Below the pieces are notes generated by a model. It had not been told where the DNA came from. It was given only the letters and a program-made list of their open reading frames with translations, and searched no databases. 64,000 nt of DNA from Nematostella vectensis (lineage: Eukaryota > Cnidaria > Anthozoa > Actiniaria > Edwardsiidae): assembly GCF_932526225.1 (NCBI RefSeq), contig NC_064040.1:8095181-8159180 (forward strand), in the 5' to 3' direction. The position numbers were made by a program, and so were the translations under genes. The stretch's first letter is position 1, and each line of letters opens with the position of its first letter. Below, piece by piece: positions 24,201 to 31,700 of the stretch.

Positions 24201-24862
24201 ACACGGTGGAAGCACCCTGTACTGGATGCCACTTGTAAAAACATGGCACTCTATGGCCGTCCATGGCAGTACCAGGGGGTGGAGCACTAGGGGCATGTAT
24301 CCCCCCCCCCCCCCCCCATATTTCAAACATCATAAGGGAATGACCAGTATGGGCGTGGCTGTGCTCCCCTGATATTTCTTAGTATTTCTGTATTGTGCCC
24401 CCCCCCCCCCCCCTTGCAGTCCATGGTAGTCAATGGCATTAATCAAGGGTATTATTGTAACCACCCTATTTCTTCCTTAACTTCGTGACATCGTTTCAGG
24501 TGCCCCCGGCCGAGCTTGAGGCCATTTTAGTGTTGCACCCGTCAATCACCGATGCTGCAGTAATAGGTGTCCCGGATGACGAGGCTGGTGAGCTCCCGCG
24601 AGCATATGTGGTCAGCGATGGTTCTTTAACTGAACAAGATGTCATGCAGTTTGTGGAAGAGAGAGTAGCGCCTTACAAAAAGCTTAGGGGAGGGGTAGAA
24701 TTTATTGATTCTATGCCTCGCTCAGTTAGTGGTAAGATTCTGAGGCGGGAGCTGAAGGCGAAACTGATAAAAACAAAAAAGAACACTCCCAACTTTAAAG
24801 TAACATCCCATGACGTCAACAGAAACATCATGTCTAGGTCTGTGTGCTGTGTCATTATCTGA
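6271..24862 (+). CDS. fused tandem acyl-CoA synthetase / 4-coumarate-CoA-ligase-like protein, two AMP-binding modules
   Basis: Fourteen exons: 6271-6375, 7460-8149, 8798-8972, 9557-9657, 9804-9885, 10593-10738, 14650-14897, 15275-15446, 15778-16461, 19542-19716, 20646-20746, 21770-21851, 23582-23727 and 24500-24862. Total 3270 nt including the stop, predicting 1089 residues. The ATG at 6271 is the first after an in-frame TGA at 6232. Each module has the whole adenylate-forming set: [10 protein letters not shown] (about residues 182 and 719), [26 protein letters not shown] and a terminal SGKILR with the catalytic Lys (about 513 and 1048). The family activates fatty or aromatic acids to acyl-AMP and then acyl-CoA; the substrate here is unknown. 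Exon lengths in the two modules correspond: 690/684, 175/175, 101/101, 82/82, 146/146. The gene therefore arose by tandem duplication. There is no SKL-type peroxisomal signal at the C-terminus. Confidence 0.87.
8540..8790 (+). repeat. low-complexity pyrimidine tract in intron 2 of the synthetase
   Basis: About 250 bases of almost pure T/C (TTCCTTTT, CTTCTT words). The tract ends at the acceptor of the exon at 8798 and presumably serves as an extended polypyrimidine tract. The open frames in it encode only F/L/S and are not genes. Confidence 0.75.
9027..9267. mobile_element. TTAA-flanked MITE, copy C (233 bp)
   Basis: TTAA at 9027-9030 and 9264-9267 flank an element with ends GCGGCAATGTCAG and (inverted) AGTGCCGC. 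The interior matches the copies at 15458 and 43248, for example TTTAGAGCGGATGGCCTG and ACGGAAAACGCGAAAAATGT. It lies in intron 3 of the synthetase gene. Confidence 0.75.
9377..9527. mobile_element. MITE with CAGGCCCGTA termini (141 bp), 5-bp target duplication
   Basis: The left end at 9382 reads CAGGCCCGTAGCC, and the right end at 9522 is inverted (GCTACGGGCCTG). TCTCA precedes and follows it (9377-9381, 9523-9527). Same termini and target-site length as the element at 10104. It lies in intron 3. Confidence 0.75.
10099..10423. mobile_element. MITE with CAGGCCCGTACCCAGG termini (315 bp), 5-bp target duplication
   Basis: The left terminus at 10104 is CAGGCCCGTACCCAGG. The right terminus, inverted, is CCTGGGTACGGGCCTG, ending at 10418. 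CTAAA is duplicated on both sides (10099-10103, 10419-10423). A long poly-C run (about 10328-10350) lies inside. It is in intron 5 and non-autonomous, with no transposase frame. Confidence 0.85.
10664..10857 (+). repeat. left part of a 75-bp array copying exon 6 end and its splice donor
   Basis: The exon 6 segment [15 protein letters not shown] plus donor GTAAGTGCC (10739) is repeated 75 bp downstream (donor GT at 10814). A third start is interrupted at 10857 by the element at 10858. The period is divisible by three, so using the second donor would insert exactly 25 residues that duplicate the [11 protein letters not shown] hinge motif. Confidence 0.9.
10858..13309. mobile_element. 2.45-kb non-autonomous element with terminal inverted repeats and 6-bp target duplication
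   Basis: The left end is TCGCCCCATGTAAGGTAATC (10858 on), and the right end is its inverted copy ending at 13309 (TTACATGGGGCGA). CAGACT is duplicated at 10852-10857 and 13310-13315, exactly the sequence expected inside an uninterrupted 75-bp unit. Subterminal GGAATCCGGAATCC motifs sit near both ends, with a 20-bp satellite inside. No transposase-like frame was found. Superfamily not recognised. Confidence 0.85.
12330..13068 (+). repeat. 20-bp satellite (TGATATAATGCATATTTTAG)
   Basis: About 36 copies with few substitutions (TATCTTAGTGG and TATTTCAGTGA variants). Two higher-order blocks share a variant order near 12480-12550 and 12955-13045, suggesting an internal segment duplication. It lies inside the 10858-13309 element. 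Confidence 0.9.
13310..14560 (+). repeat. main 75-bp array (about 17 units) copying exon 6 end and donor
   Basis: Each unit encodes the 25-residue block [15 protein letters not shown] + [10 protein letters not shown] in the frame of exon 6, and each carries GTAAGT. Units are more than 95% alike by eye. Variants such as LINFKGFQ recur, implying multi-unit duplication. The unit has no stop on either strand in one frame, which explains the 415- and 446-codon open frames. The last unit decays into AAATAAAGGG. It lies in intron 6 of the synthetase gene. Confidence 0.9.
15275..15446 (+). other. bridging exon 8 joining the two synthetase modules
   Basis: 172 nt. The first codons ([15 protein letters not shown]) complete the conserved KILRREL tail of module 1. 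After a short linker ([14 protein letters not shown]), the segment [20 protein letters not shown] aligns with the exon 1 segment [18 protein letters not shown], i.e. the start of module 2. No stop or new start separates them. The alternative is that transcription starts in intron 7 at an ATG (15261) in frame with this exon. I regard that as less likely, because the exon starts with module 1 tail sequence. Confidence 0.8.
15454..15711. mobile_element. TTAA-flanked MITE, copy A (250 bp), seven bases after a splice donor
   Basis: TTAA at 15454-15457 and 15708-15711. Terminal inverted repeats AGCCGCATTGTCACCAGTTT and matching AAACTGGTGACAATGCGGCT extend to about 29 bp. The interior matches copies at 9031 and 43248. 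It begins seven bases downstream of the GTAAGT donor of exon 8. Confidence 0.9.
16690..19541 (+). repeat. 2.85-kb array of a 31-bp unit filling intron 9 up to the acceptor
   Basis: About 90 copies of TTGGCACGTTATTGTTGTTG plus GTGTATGATGA, with interspersed variants (ATAACGA, TTGCTG, TTGATG). The last unit mutates into GATGGTGCAG, which is the 3' splice site for the exon at 19542. The intron therefore has no ordinary polypyrimidine tract. Confidence 0.93.
19682..19990 (+). repeat. 119-bp duplication of exon 10 end and donor, with a third degraded copy
   Basis: The exon 10 end (CCGATTTCCGCTACTCTCAC, GTGTCAGACAAG, donor GT at 19717) recurs at 19802-19836 (CCAATTTCCGGTACTCTCGC, CGTCAGACAAG, GT at 19836). 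A more diverged copy at about 19938-19985 ends GTTAGACGAAGTAC. Intervening sequence is ACACGATCACG-rich. Confidence 0.8.
20738..21424 (+). repeat. 57-bp array (12 units) copying exon 11 end and donor
   Basis: The unit starts CAGTGTAAGGTACCGTATTG, where CAG TGT AAG are the last codons of exon 11 and GTACCG is its donor. The period is 19 codons, and the first copies read on in frame with Cys-rich blocks ([13 protein letters not shown]) until a TAG. Every unit offers the same donor. Confidence 0.9.
21472..21486 (+). repeat. G15 homopolymer run
   Basis: Uninterrupted G run in intron 11 just after the 57-bp array, followed by CACGTGCCCC. Confidence 0.8.
21955..23545 (+). repeat. 21-bp array (about 75 units) in intron 12
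   Basis: The unit is TACGATACTTGTGTTGCCT with a two-base joint. The CCTTG/CCTCG/GTCTTT variants occur in higher-order blocks (compare about 21985-22190 with 22200-22400). The 7-codon period keeps three frames open and gives spurious 400-454 codon frames (CCLVRYL, LVLPCTI, YDTCVAL). Confidence 0.92.
23752..23990. repeat. dispersed repeat copy, also near 33640
   Basis: Shares blocks with 33640-33960: AGTGTGAAAAAGCA, TCGGCTGATTTG and TTGAATTTGG, in the same order and spacing. Termini could not be defined. Confidence 0.55.
24262..24415 (+). repeat. poly-C-containing dispersed repeat copy
   Basis: GGGGGTGGAGCACTAGGGGC, ATGTAT, then a C run (24301-24317), ATATTTCAAACATCATAAGG and GGGCGTGGCT. The same order occurs near 61505 and in reverse near 46190 and 54510. 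A second C run follows at 24399-24414. Confidence 0.65.
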
Positions 24863-26365
24863 TCACGTGATACGCATGTGGGAAATCATCGACATGCACG
24901 TGGCAAGTTCTTTATGATCAGAGCACTTTATTGAGATGCCATCTCTAGACCCACGTGCCGTATAGCCACCAGTCACGTGATGCACACGTGGTAGTAAATC
25001 TTGTAAATGTTAGTATAAGCGAGAAACGCTATAATCAAGGAAAGGGGCAAGTATGCGCCTGTTATTTTTAAGAACCTTTTCTCTCAAACCATTGAAACCA
25101 AGTATACTAGTAATAGGGAGTAAAACTCGAACAAGGCAAATGTGTACACGGACACGAGGGGGGAGGGGGTTATCCCATAAAGCTACCGTCTTCTGCCGAA
25201 CATGATAGCACCAAAGCTTATATTGCCTGGTGCACACTAGCAACATAACAACATAACAGTGTTACGTCACAACCGGAAAAGTGTGGGACAACAACAGAAA
25301 TGCCCAGTGATTTAAAACATGACATGTACACATTGCATTATGGCTCGAATCAGGTGTATTTATTTATTCCCGTTAACGCTTGGCTATGAAATGACTTATT
25401 TATTCCAACGGTACAAGGCGCGAAAGGTAATTTTTTCCCATTGTCCACTGCCTTTAGCCCAAGCCGCTAAATTGAGTGCAAACGGGTCACCATTTTTTCG
25501 CAGGAAACACTTTGTAGCGACTTGCTGTGCAGCTATAATCATCTAACTACCACATGTTCCCTCGACGGATGCGATGTTTTTGATTCAATGCTCTAACTTT
25601 CTTTACTTATTATGCTCAAGAATTCCTCGAGCTGGATAGATACCTAGGGGCCTGTAGCGATTAGTGCAACGACTGGAATTGTCTAATCGCGCGTGCGGCA
25701 ATGAGTTTGATGTTAAATCGGGAGCTTTTACTTGCCGACTTGGTGATCAAAGTGAGACGCATACCGGCGAATGTAACAGCCTCTTTCATTAAAAGGATAA
25801 ACAAATTACACGTTACAAATATGAAGGTGAGTTCCTGAATTGTTACAGATTGGAGCACTCATTGACATGTTGCTATTTTTGCATGCACTCTCAAGTATCT
25901 AATCAAGTTTTCCATTTTTTAGAATGCATATCAAATTTGCTTTTACTGATCTTAATACCTTCACACTGGGCTCGAAATTAAATGTCCGTTATTAAAAGTA
26001 TTATAATTTTCAAATTTTTTTACCTAGCTATAAGCAGTAAAAGACTAGAGTGTGTATCAATTTTCTTCCAAACAGATTTATGGAATATTGCGCCGTTCTC
26101 TGTAAAGGGAGAAAACAAATAAACAATTAAACTAAGACTGCTTTTCTCGTTATGGAAGGTTAACAGCAAACGTAGAACCCTCGCACGTGTCCGCGTTACC
26201 CGATATTATCACCAGAATAATGATCATTTCAGCGGCCCTCTTTTCGCATTAACAAACATCCTATCATTCTACTAAGGAAGACCATTTATCTATATCAAAA
26301 CTAATACTTTCGACGCCCTTGCACCGCTGTGAAGGCGTTTGGAACTCAAGTTGGTGTGTTTGCAG
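24863..26365. other. intergenic stretch, no gene seen
   Basis: AT-rich. The synthetase 3' UTR must lie at the left end, but no convincing AATAAA is near. It contains a solo foldback end at 25228-25262. Confidence 0.5.
25228..25262. mobile_element. solo end of the GCACACTAGC foldback family
   Basis: GCACACTAGCAACATAACAA followed by CATAACAG matches the inverted ends of the element at 28234-28429. Confidence 0.6.
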
Positions 26366-26624
26366 GATGGAGCTAAATTTAGGATATCGATACGCGCGGC
26401 GAGTATTATCACCTTGTTTTGCGGGATATCACACCTCGTTATCGCGATACTTATAATCAAACGAGCGGCCCGCTCCTTGGGGGCGTGGCCGTGCGCGGTC
26501 CTGTTTGCAGCGTTTGACTTTGCGTCTCAGAAGAGGACGTGCATAGTAGCGATAGCTATCGTGTCTCTTTTGTTCGGTTGTGGAGAGGAAGAAAATTCTA
26601 AAGGGATCTCGCATACGCCGAAAG
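26366..26624 (+). CDS. candidate internal exon of a tetraspan membrane protein (MS4A/TMEM-like)
   Basis: An open stretch between a plausible acceptor (TGTTTGCAG) and donor (AAAG|GTGTGT). It encodes a polar start, a hydrophobic helix (IITLFCGISHLVIAILII), a loop RAARSLGAW, then CAVLFAAFDFASQKRTC and a second helix (IVAIAIVSLLFG). The pattern G-x-W, then F, then K-R-T-C before a helix resembles the TM2-TM3 region of MS4A-like tetraspan proteins. No partner exons were found on either side, so it may be a relic or a chance frame. There is no start codon in the exon. Confidence 0.3.
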
Positions 26625-27779
26625 GTGTGTATGTAACTGTGTAAAATGCTATATCCTCTAGGAAAATATGTTCAAAGTCAAGATCTTGTTTCGCGGGGTG
26701 AAAAATTAATGATTGTTGTAATGTACCTATCTTTCTTTTGAACCATCTAACTATGAAAAGGTTGCTTTCGAATGCTAACTCACAACGTTCAGAAACCTTA
26801 ACATATCAGTTTATTCTTTGGTAACAATCAAAGCAAAACTACGTGCATTTTGCACAGATTACCAGATCCTTGTAGTCAAGTGTAGTACACCATGTCCTCA
26901 GACCAATATGCATGCTACGGGATCGGAAATATTCTCGTTGTAATAATGGAGTATTGAACGTTTGCCAAGGAACTTGCTACGTTTTTTTTTACGTCCATAT
27001 AAGCACTTGTCCGCAGTTCTCCATTTCTCGTTTGCGTGATCACGAGCGCTAAGTATGCAAAGTCAGGGATATCATGTTTAACGCACGGTTATCTCTCTCA
27101 ATGACGTCTTGATGCGGTGATTTACTCGGTGTTATCCACTTGCACTTTGAACCTGCTTATTAGCACAGGATACAAGATACATCTGCGGTAAAACGCACTA
27201 TTATTTCCAGAGCGGTTTCAGAGGTCTTAAGTGTTTCGCGACCCTGTACAAACATTTAAATATTGTGAAATGCGTCTCTAGAGGTTGGGACGTTTCGAGC
27301 CCTGCCTTTAAAGGTAGGTTGCCAAAGATGCAAGGCGCAAAATAAAATATGTTTAGGAAATGTCGATTATATCAAGGACTCATTAAGGAGGGTGATCAAT
27401 TTCCCCACATTCTAGTATTTGGGGATCTTAAGATTGACGACGACGACTAGGACAACGGTATCGAAATAAAATGTGTTCGCACTTTTATTCAACTCCAACG
27501 TCCTAGTGGCGAATTTCAAGCTGCAATAAAATGTGCAAAACATTAGGGCTAGAAACAGATGACAATAAACTAAGGACATTATTCTACAGTAACAAAAGGT
27601 GTTTAAAGGAAAAACGTTCGCGTCCTCAATTTATCGCCTGAAAGTTCAATCCAATTCTATTGTTTTCTGTCGTCGTCGTCCACGTTCTCGTCTCTAGGTG
27701 TCACGGGCGGCGTTTCTATGACTAGGCTATTTTATACGCACGGATAAGCCAATATAATTATATATAAAATATCGACGTA

Positions 27780-27964
27780 TTGGTTCTCACTTGGACGGAA
27801 GCGCAAGCGCAGCGCACGTAATTTCCCGATTCTCACTGGAACGCCAGCACAAGGGCAAGGGCAAGAGAAGGCGGCTGCTTGATTTTCTTGTGCTTGCGCT
27901 TGTGTCTGACCAATTCTCACTTGAATTGCACTTCCGTTTGCGCTCCCGTCCTAGTGAGAACCAA
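27780..27964. mobile_element. 185-bp foldback MITE with TTGGTTCTCACT termini
   Basis: The left end TTGGTTCTCACTTGGACGGA and the inverted right end TCCTAGTGAGAACCAA form terminal repeats of about 28 bp with three mismatches. Internal copies of ATTCTCACT occur. No clear target duplication. Confidence 0.7.
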
Positions 27965-28233
27965 CCTTTAGGCTATGCTCATTTGCCGGCGCGTAGTCTC
28001 AAACATAAAGCTATGTTCTCGCTATGTACTCTACTTGACTTTCGTTGTTCTTCTCTTCAATATGAATTCATGAATCTACCTCTACCTACGATTTTGAATT
28101 CTGGCTAACAACTTTTTTGGTAAACAAAACAAAACCAACGAATGACGGATACAAATATTATTCCTAAATGCAACTTTTGATGCAGCCCCACGTCACTCGT
28201 GCGACTGTCAACGTCGCTGATAAGCCCCCTTTT

Positions 28234-28534
28234 GCACACTAGCGACATATCGACATAACGACATTGGCGCGCGCACTCTTATCTTCGACATAACGACATA
28301 GACATAACGATATATGAGAAAAAAAATGTCTTTTCTTTTATGTCATTATGTCCATGTCGTTATGTCGGGCTAAACATAGTGCGCGCGCCCATGTCGTTAT
28401 GTCGTTATGTTGTTATGTTGCTAGTGTGCCTTAGCATGATAGGCCAGCTTGTGCGCGTGCCCATGTCGTTATGTCGTTATGTTGTTATGTTGCTAGTGTG
28501 CCTTAGCATGATAGGCCAGCTTGTGCGCGCGCAT
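28234..28534. mobile_element. foldback element with GCACACTAGC termini plus tandemly duplicated right arm
   Basis: GCACACTAGCGACATATCGA with ACATAACGACAT at the left pairs with ATGTCGTTATGTCGTTATGT with TGCTAGTGTGC at the right (ends 28429). GCGCGCGC lies inside both arms. The right arm and adjoining CTTAGCATGATAGGCCAGCT are duplicated in tandem (72 bp) to 28534. Confidence 0.75.
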
Positions 28535-28747
28535 CTAAAAATGGCCTGGTAATGAGGAACACCTTGACAATTATAATACTGATGATTACTTATGAGTCCA
28601 AGATTAAAATCTATTTAGAACCCTAATTTTGGAGCCTTCATTGAATGAGTAACAATAATGTGATAATGGATAGATAATGTATGCTAATTGCAAACCAAAA
28701 GTTTTCTTTGAACTTTTTTGTTCAAGGTGGTTTATTCTCAGGGTGCC

Positions 28748-31700
28748 ATGATTTCTTTGCCGTTGCTATGTGCCGTGATTCTGGCTTGTGTTATTCAAGG
28801 TGCTGACACTTGCTCGCCATCGGCAAAGAAGAGTGCGATGGTAAATGGAACTAAGTTTAATACATATCGGACATTGATAGCCCTAGACCTTACTTAGGTA
28901 ACTTAGGTACTTAGGTTAGGGCCTATACCCCTAGTTCTTATCCCTAGCCCTGAGCTTAACCTACATCTCTAGTCCTTAGCCTAGCCCTAGTCCTTATCCT
29001 AGCCCTAGATCTAACCTTAGCCTATACCCCTAGTCCTTATCCTAGCCCTAGACATTACCTTAGCCTATACCCCTAGTCCTTATCCTAGCCCTAGATCTAA
29101 CCTTAGCCTATACCCCTAGTCCTTATCCTAGCCCTAGACATTACCTTAGCCTATACCCCTTGTCCTTATCCTAGCCCTAGAACTTACCTTAGCCTATTCC
29201 CCTAGTCTTTATCCTAGCCCTAGACATTACCTTAGCCTCTACCCCTAGTCCTTATCCTAGACCTAACCTTAGCCTATACCCCTAGTTCTATTCTAGATCT
29301 AACCTTAGCCTATACCCCTAGTCCTTATCCTAGCCCTAGACATTACCTTAGCCTTTACCCCTTGTCCTTATCCTAGCCCTAGACATTACCTTAGCCTATA
29401 CCCCTAGTCCTTATCCTAGCCCTAGACATTACCTTAGCCTATACCCCTTGTCCTTATCCTAGCCCTAGACATAACCTTAGCCTATACCCCTAGTCCTTAT
29501 CCTAGCCCTAGACATTACCTTAGCCTATACCCCTTGTCCTTATCCTAGCCCTAGACATTACCTTAGCCTATACCCCTAGTCCTTATCCTAGCCCTAGACA
29601 TTACCTTAGCCTATACCCCTAGTCCTTATCCTAGCCCTAGACATTACCTTAGCCTATACCCCTAGTCCTTATCCTAGCCCTAGACATTACCTTAGCCTAT
29701 ACCCCTAGTCCTTATCCTAGCCCTAGACATTACCTTAGCCTATTCCCCTAGTCCTTATCCTAGCCCTAGACATTACCTTAGCCTATTCCCCTAGTCCTTA
29801 TCCTAGCCCTAGACATTACCTTAGCCTATACCCCTAGTCCTTATCCTAGCCCTAGACATTACCTTAGCCTATACCCCTAGTCCTTATCCTAGCCCCAGAC
29901 ATTACCTTAGCCTATACCCCTTGCCCTTATCCTAGCCCTAGACATTACCTTAGCCTATTCCCCTAGTCCTTATCCTAGCCCTAGACATTACCTTAGCCTA
30001 TACCCCTAGTCCTTATCCTAGCCCTAGACATTACCTTAGCCTATACCCCTAGTCCTTATCCTAGCCCTAGACATCACCTTAGCCTATACCCCTAGTCCTT
30101 ATTCTAGACCTAACCTTAGCCTATACCCCTAGTTCTATTCTAGATCTAACCTTAGCCTATACCCCCAGTCCTTATCCTAGCCCTAGACATTACCTTAGCC
30201 TATACCCCTAGTCCTTACCTTTGCATACCAATAGTCCTAGTCCAGTTTCCTTTGCATACAATAAATTAATCACGACCAAACCCGGAATGATTGATATCTC
30301 ACGGCTCATTAATATTTGTAGACGACTATCCGTCCTACAGTCCCATTAAGAAGTCTCGAGAATTCTCAAGCCTTAGCTCAACCCACAACAGCGCCAGTAA
30401 GACGAAAACGCGCTAAGTGCACTAAGAAGAGGCATCGAGGCGCCAACTCGCAACCGAGGAGATCAACTAGGACCAAAAAGCGCAAGAAACACCGAAGGTG
30501 TCGGAAATTTCAGACGCGTAAGAAGAATATGAAAAATGGAGCACACAAGTCGTCATCACTGCGCGCCAGGTCACGTGACGTTACACGACCGCCGATAAGA
30601 TTGGGTAAGTACTTCGGGCTCAGGTGGATATCCTCTTTCAAAACAGCTACCGCCTTTGAAATAGGATAATCTCCGCCCGACACTGTACCACTATAAGGCT
30701 GTGTGATTCTGTTTTTTTTTGCGACACTAAAGCATTGTCACACATGTCGGTTAAAAACCGTATTTTACCCTATGAAAGGGAGAAAATTCAGGGGGCTGGA
30801 GTGTCCAAAAATATTATCTTCCTAGCAGTATGGGGATGTGTATCTTATCTGGAATCTTCATTTTTAAAATCATTTCACAGAAAATTATCCACCCTCTGGA
30901 GACCTACGCGGAATTGACAAGATGACAGAAGATGGAAAATCACTCCCATCGAATGCAAAGGAATCAACCCCGAACATCATGACGTCACCCAACCTGACGT
31001 TACCAAATATGACGTTACCCAATATGACGTCAATAAACATGACGTTAGCAAACATGACATTACCCGACAGGACATCAACAAACATTACGTCACCAAAAAT
31101 GATGTCAGCAAACATGGCGTTAACCACCATGACGTCATCCTATAGGACGTCGCCAAACATGACGTCAACCAACATTGCTTTACCAAAAATGTCAGCCAAT
31201 ATTACGTATACCAAAATGATGTCAACAAACGTGACATCGCAAAACATGACGTCTTCTAACACAACGTCACCTAGTATGACGTCAGTCAACACGACGGCAA
31301 CCAGCATAACCTCAACAAATAGTACCTTGATCGCTGATTCACAAGTCCGTGCCACAGGGTACCCCAATACAACAGGTTCAAGGTCACCGAATGGCACAGG
31401 GTACCCCTATACACCAGGGTCCAAAAATGTCACTTTTACTTCTGCTACAGATGTCATTGGATCTCCACTATTCACACCTCAGAGGTCAAAATCAACTAGT
31501 CCCAGTGGTGTCACGGCCGAATCAGCAACAGGTAGACCGCAGACAACAGACGCCCTAGCTGCCACGCAACAGCTAACAGGTAAAGACTTCAATAAAGCAG
31601 GATATCTGTTACCTATCCCTATCACCACATAAGTTTGACCAAATTCTCAATCAGGTTTCATATAAGAGTCACTAGGGTGCTTAGGCGTATTAAATCAACC

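Larger units (their letters stand above)
15778..24862 (+). other. adenylation module 2 of the fused synthetase
   Basis: Encoded by exons 8 (end) to 14, residues about 540-1089. It contains [58 protein letters not shown] and [12 protein letters not shown]. All core residues are present, so both modules look active. The last exon ends RSVCCVII: the final four residues CVII resemble a CaaX box, and there is no SKL-type tripeptide. Confidence 0.85.
26625..28747. other. intergenic stretch with foldback elements
   Basis: Outside the two foldbacks (27780-27964 and 28234-28534) nothing is recognised. The isthmin-like promoter should lie at the right end. Confidence 0.5.

Noticed and set aside
28870-30225. 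interstitial telomere repeat
   Set aside because: Contains CCCTAG/CCTTAG words but no run of TTAGGG or a simple telomere unit; it is a 43-bp minisatellite.
31140-31397. - strand ORF (MPFGDLEPVVLG)
   Set aside because: Complement of the repetitive N-x-T coding minisatellite. The + strand exon is spliced in frame with a signal peptide and the AMOP exons.
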